Positions 60,578 to 64,000 of a DNA stretch of 64,000 nucleotides are shown here, in pieces. The DNA comes from Caecitellus pseudoparvulus. Its lineage: Eukaryota; Bigyra: Bicosoecida. How positions within the stretch are numbered: the stretch's first letter is position 1; each line of letters starts with the position of its first letter. The DNA lies in assembly GCA_965644315.1 (NCBI GenBank), contig CBFFRQ010000028.1:62001-126000 (forward strand), read 5' to 3'. The position numbers were made by a program, and so were the translations under genes. The notes beneath the pieces are model-generated. The model ran no database searches and was not told where the DNA came from. It saw only the letters and a program-made list of their open reading frames with translations.

Positions 60578-63500
60578 ATGCAGAAGACCGAAACAATCAA
60601 CCGCGATGACCCGGAAGCAGGTGAGAGCGTGCAGGGAGAGCGAGGCGCTTCGCAGAGCCGCACGATCAGCGGCCCCTAGTCGCTGGCGCGCCATGTACAC
60701 AGCCGCAGGCCGCCCTGAGGGTGTGCCAGTGCCCCTCACTGCCCTTGGCGCCCTTCTCCCCGCTCAGCCATTGACTTCCGCTTCATCGTGGATGGCACCA
60801 TGCCACTGCCCAAGCGAGTCGTGGAGTATGCCGTTGACAAGCCCCTGGCGTCTCAGAGGTGAGTGGAGTGGTAGTCGGAGCAGCTCAGTACCTAGTTTGT
60901 GCTGACTACTCTCGCAGTGGGGCCTGACAGCCTCGTCTGCGGCAGCAGCGTGCCCTGTGCAGCGCCAGCAGCCGCACAGCGACTCCACACCACCATTGCA
61001 CCGATGGCGACGCCCCTGGCCCGCCTTCGCAGGGCTGCGCATGTGCGCATGATCACGGCAGCGTTGGAGCTTATCACGTGTGTTTCCGCTGCCACCCAGC
61101 CCCATGCTCCCTTGCCACGCGCGGCTTGACGCGTTGGCTCGGCGCTGCCCTGCGCAGGCTTCCTGAACTGGAGGCGATCTTGGACATCCTGCTCTCCATC
61201 ACCAAGGACACAGAGCCAGACTCCCGCATGAGTTTGGCCAGGCAGTTGCCCACCATTGTCAAGGTGCGCCTTGGCGGTGGCGCGTGCCCTGCCGCTGCAG
61301 CAACGCTGCAACGCAGCCTGCTCACGTTGCCATTCACGCCTGCGCAGAGCGTGCTGAAACATGCCGCGACGCTGGACGACGCCTGCACGCTGCTGTGTGA
61401 CAAAGTGCACCCGGCCCTGGAGGCGTTGTTGAAGGATGAAGGCGAAGCTGTGCGTGTGTCGCTGTGGCACGGCCACGAGAGCAACCCACCATGCACCGCC
61501 TTCCTCTGCTGCAGATCGGAGAAGAAGCCATCCAGGCGTTCGTGCGCATCTTCTGCATGACTGTGCACGAGACGACGTACGACATTTGGGACATGGTGGA
61601 GCGGTGCACGCACAGCAACCGAGAGGACGTGCGGGCCCGCGCAGCCGGCATGCTGTCAGGCGCAGTGAAGCACCTCACGTCCACGAACCTGGCTGTGACG
61701 AAACGCAAGGCCACGCAAAGCGCCCTGGGCGCCTTGTCTCCCACTCAACCCGACCAGGAGGAGGGCGCTGGAGCTGCGGGCAGCAGGCGGGGGCGTGGTG
61801 TGCCTGCGCCCCCCCCTCGCCGTGCACGGGCTGGCGGGTTGCCGGCCATGCCCAGCTTTGCGGAGGAGGGCGAGGGCGAGGGCGAGGGCGAGGACGCCTC
61901 CGAGGGCGAGCAGGGGGAGGAGGAGGACATTGTCCCCCCCCTGCTCTCCGAGCTGCACCAAGGCATGGACAGCGCGCCTGCGTCCCGGCGGTCCAGCCTG
62001 CCAGGCGCGTCGGCGGATGACCTGCCCGAGGTCATTCGGGTGGAGTTCCTGCAGCAGGCAGCCACGCTGTACATGACCCTGCTGAACGACATGGACCCCA
62101 TGGTGCAGATGGCAGCCCTGAGCCCCCCTGTCATCAGCAACGTCGTGGGGCTGCTCATCCTCATGCGGGGCCAGGGCGACGCGGGGGGCCTGGACACGCT
62201 CGCCTTCGTGCCGGAAGACGACCCCCCCGAGTACGACGACGGGTACTCCCCTTACATCGAGCGGGATGAGGAGGACCTGGAGCCGGACGAGGACGAAGAT
62301 GCCCTGGCGACGTCCCTTGCCTGGGTTGCCGCCCTGCCAGCAGTGGTGGAGGCAGAGAAGGCCAGCATGTTGGAAGCGCCCGCCGAGCTGGGCGGGGGGC
62401 AGTCCTTCACCGCCGTGTTCGTGGATGAAGATGCCCTGAGCGACTTTGAGGACGCGTGGGAGGGCGGCGACGGCGCTGGCGGCATCCAGTTCTGCGACGG
62501 CTTGGAGGAAGGCGCCGACCCCGCCCTGGACGAGTACTTCGGAGACGCCATGTGCGACGTGGACAGGGACAACCGGGGCGAAGTGGCCCTGGCCCGCGCC
62601 CTGCGCCGCCTGGGGGCAGAGGAGTCACCCATGGTCCGTGCCAGCGTGGCCAAGGCCCTGCCTGAGGTGGCTCACGCCCTCCCCGACGCCATTCGCCGCA
62701 CCACGCTGCGCCACCTGCTTGTGCGCCTGGCCTGCGACGAGCACAGTGACGTGCGCGTGGCTGCAGCAGCAGCCACAGGGCGCATGATCACCGCCTTTGC
62801 CGTAGAGGCGGCCATTCCGCAGGGCGGCGGGCTGGGCCCCCTATGCGCCTCCATGTCCCCCCTGTCCCCCACTCTGAACCCGGCAGCCCTCACCTTTGCA
62901 GACGCCAACAACGACACTGGCGTGCCTCTCACCCTGCTCGCAGCCTTCGCGCTGTCTGCACGCGGGCTGCACTGCACCAAGCAGCGCATCGCCGCCGTCG
63001 TGTCGGCAAGCCTGGCTTTCACACGTCTCTCTGCCCGGCACGCGGCGCTGCACCCAGAGGAGTCGGCGATGTCTCCGCAGGGTGGCGTCGCCTCTTCCTC
63101 AGGCTCCTCCACTGACAGCGACAGCGACAGCGACAGCGACAGCGAGGGTGACTCCGCTGCCAGCCACAGCTCGAGCGGCAGCCTACAAGACGGCTTTGAC
63201 CTGGAGGAGCTGGATGCCGAGGCAGACTCCCCTCGAGGGCGCTCGCGCTCGTACACGCTGCGTGGTCGGAACAGGGAAGAGGCCGAGTCCGAAGCAGCCA
63301 AGAACGCAGACTTGCGCGCTGCTGCCAAGAGCAGTGGCGGCGGCAAGGGCGCGTCTGCTTCAGCCCCGGCGGACGATGGCGAGGGCGAAGGCGACTACGG
63401 GCTGTGGACCACCCACGACAAGCTGCAGACTGCCGTCGCACACACCCTGCCTGCCTTGGTGCTGACCCTGGGCGTGCCAGCATGGCATGACATCCTGCGC

Positions 63501-64000
63501 CGGACTCTGCCTGGGCCGACCCCCCGCGTACCAGCGGCGGTGCGAGAGGCAGCCGCAGCGGCGCAGTGGCCCGCCACTGTGCCCTGCACTACACCGCTGT
63601 CCCTGCACTTCCTGTCCACGGCTGTGGCGCAGCAGGAGGAGCCGTGCCTGGCCGTCACCTCCACAGTGCTGGCTGGCGCCCACGAAGCGGCACGGGAGCT
63701 GCGGCACTGCCCCCCAGCCCTGGCCGTGTTTGAGGGCGTGCTGCGGCAAGCCCTGGGTCCCGAGCGGTTCAGGTGGCCCACGCTGCAGCAGCGTGCTCTG
63801 GACGCCTTGCCCCGCGTACTGCAGTGGACCACGCACCAAGACCACGTCTCCTTGACCAGCAGCCTGTACCAGATGGTGCAGCCTGCGCAGTGCCAGGTGT
63901 GGCGCACGCGCTGGAAACTGGCCAGCCTGCTGCCCACCTTGACCCTCATCATGAGTCCGCGGGCCCTGGCTCTGCGCCTGCTGCCCCTCTGCAACATCCT
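60578..64000 (+). CDS. PPP4R1-like HEAT-repeat regulatory subunit (3' end outside window)
   Basis: Partial: exons 60578-60620, 60768-60858, 60931-61077, 61158-61263, 61348-61449 and 61515 to the window end, still open. The exon 3 acceptor is the least certain. Early residues follow the PPP4R1 opening: a helix Leu-x-x-Leu-x-x-Ala...Val-Arg-Met-Ile, then Glu-Ala-Ile-Leu-Asp-Ile-Leu-Leu-Ser-Ile-Thr-Lys-Asp-Thr-Glu-Pro, then Gln-Leu-Pro. HEAT units recur with Asp-Val-Arg-x-Arg-Ala-Ala and Asp-Val-Arg-Val-Ala-Ala-Ala-Ala. A long acidic, Glu/Asp/Gly-rich insert (61860-62560) contains GAGGGC hexamer repeats. PPP4R1 binds PP4 catalytic subunit and directs dephosphorylation. The homology is by pattern and could be another PP2A/PP4-type HEAT scaffold. 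Confidence 0.58.
63113..63146 (+). repeat. GACAGC hexamer microsatellite in coding sequence
   Basis: About five and a half GACAGC units encode a Ser-Asp run inside the PPP4R1-like frame; units keep the frame and lengthen an acidic, casein-kinase-2-type linker. Confidence 0.75.

Noticed and set aside
1-64000. tRNA, rRNA or snRNA genes
   Set aside because: No cloverleaf or conserved RNA core could be recognised by eye; a covariance search would be needed to exclude them.

Overview
This is a eukaryotic nuclear window. Genes contain spliceosomal introns (GT-AG, mostly 40-140 bases), start codons lack ribosome-binding sites, and the products are eukaryotic housekeeping proteins. The DNA is very GC-rich, with many Ala/Pro/Gly/Ser-rich protein tails. 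A PIH1-domain protein and an EFHB-like protein suggest an organism able to build motile cilia. I see no clear plastid gene, and lumazine synthase lacks an obvious transit peptide, so a GC-rich flagellated protist is the best description. A heterotrophic stramenopile or a similar alga/protist is possible, but the species cannot be settled here. About 23 genes or gene remnants are called; exon models were joined by eye from reading frame and splice sites.

Left block (1-28.2 kb), densely packed: COMMD5 (+); PIH1-domain dynein-assembly-type factor (-); Cache/VWA membrane protein (-); cupin (+); UMP-CMP/adenylate kinase with a CaMKII-association-like tail (-); tandem GT31-like glycosyltransferase (+); giant protein with a degenerate SNF2-like region and a C-terminal FHA-like region (-); LEA2-like surface protein (+); ankyrin-type protein (-); unknown basic Ser/Pro-rich protein (-); splicing factor PRPF4 (-). 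Convergent neighbours nearly touch: two pairs have only 5 bases between stop codons.

Middle island (about 28.2-38.7 kb): visibly less GC-rich, gene-poor and repeat-bearing. It holds a 1,385-residue P-loop NTPase with a nuclease-like C-terminal region, resembling the Crinkler/RHS-type NTPase-REase architecture. This gene has a predicted organellar presequence and an internal 33-base repeat. Nearby are a decayed hAT transposase and three copies of a short GC-rich repeat family, two of which flank the NTPase gene in direct orientation. This is the most unusual part of the window.

Right block (38.7-64 kb): HYOU1/GRP170-type ER chaperone (+) faces the KDEL receptor ERD2 (-), so an ER-resident protein and the receptor family that retrieves ER proteins are adjacent. 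Then an EF-hand voltage-gated K+ channel (+), an RS-rich coiled-coil protein (-), an unknown low-complexity protein (-), a Ser/Thr kinase (-), an EFHB-like ciliary protein (-), an N-domain-only RAB3GAP2-like protein (-), an alpha/beta hydrolase (+), lumazine synthase (-), and the 5' part of a PPP4R1-like HEAT-repeat protein (+) that runs off the end.

The genes do not form operons. Recurring themes are ER/secretory function (HYOU1, ERD2, RAB3GAP2, GT31), RNA and chromatin (PRPF4, FHA/SNF2-like) and cilia (PIH1, EFHB).
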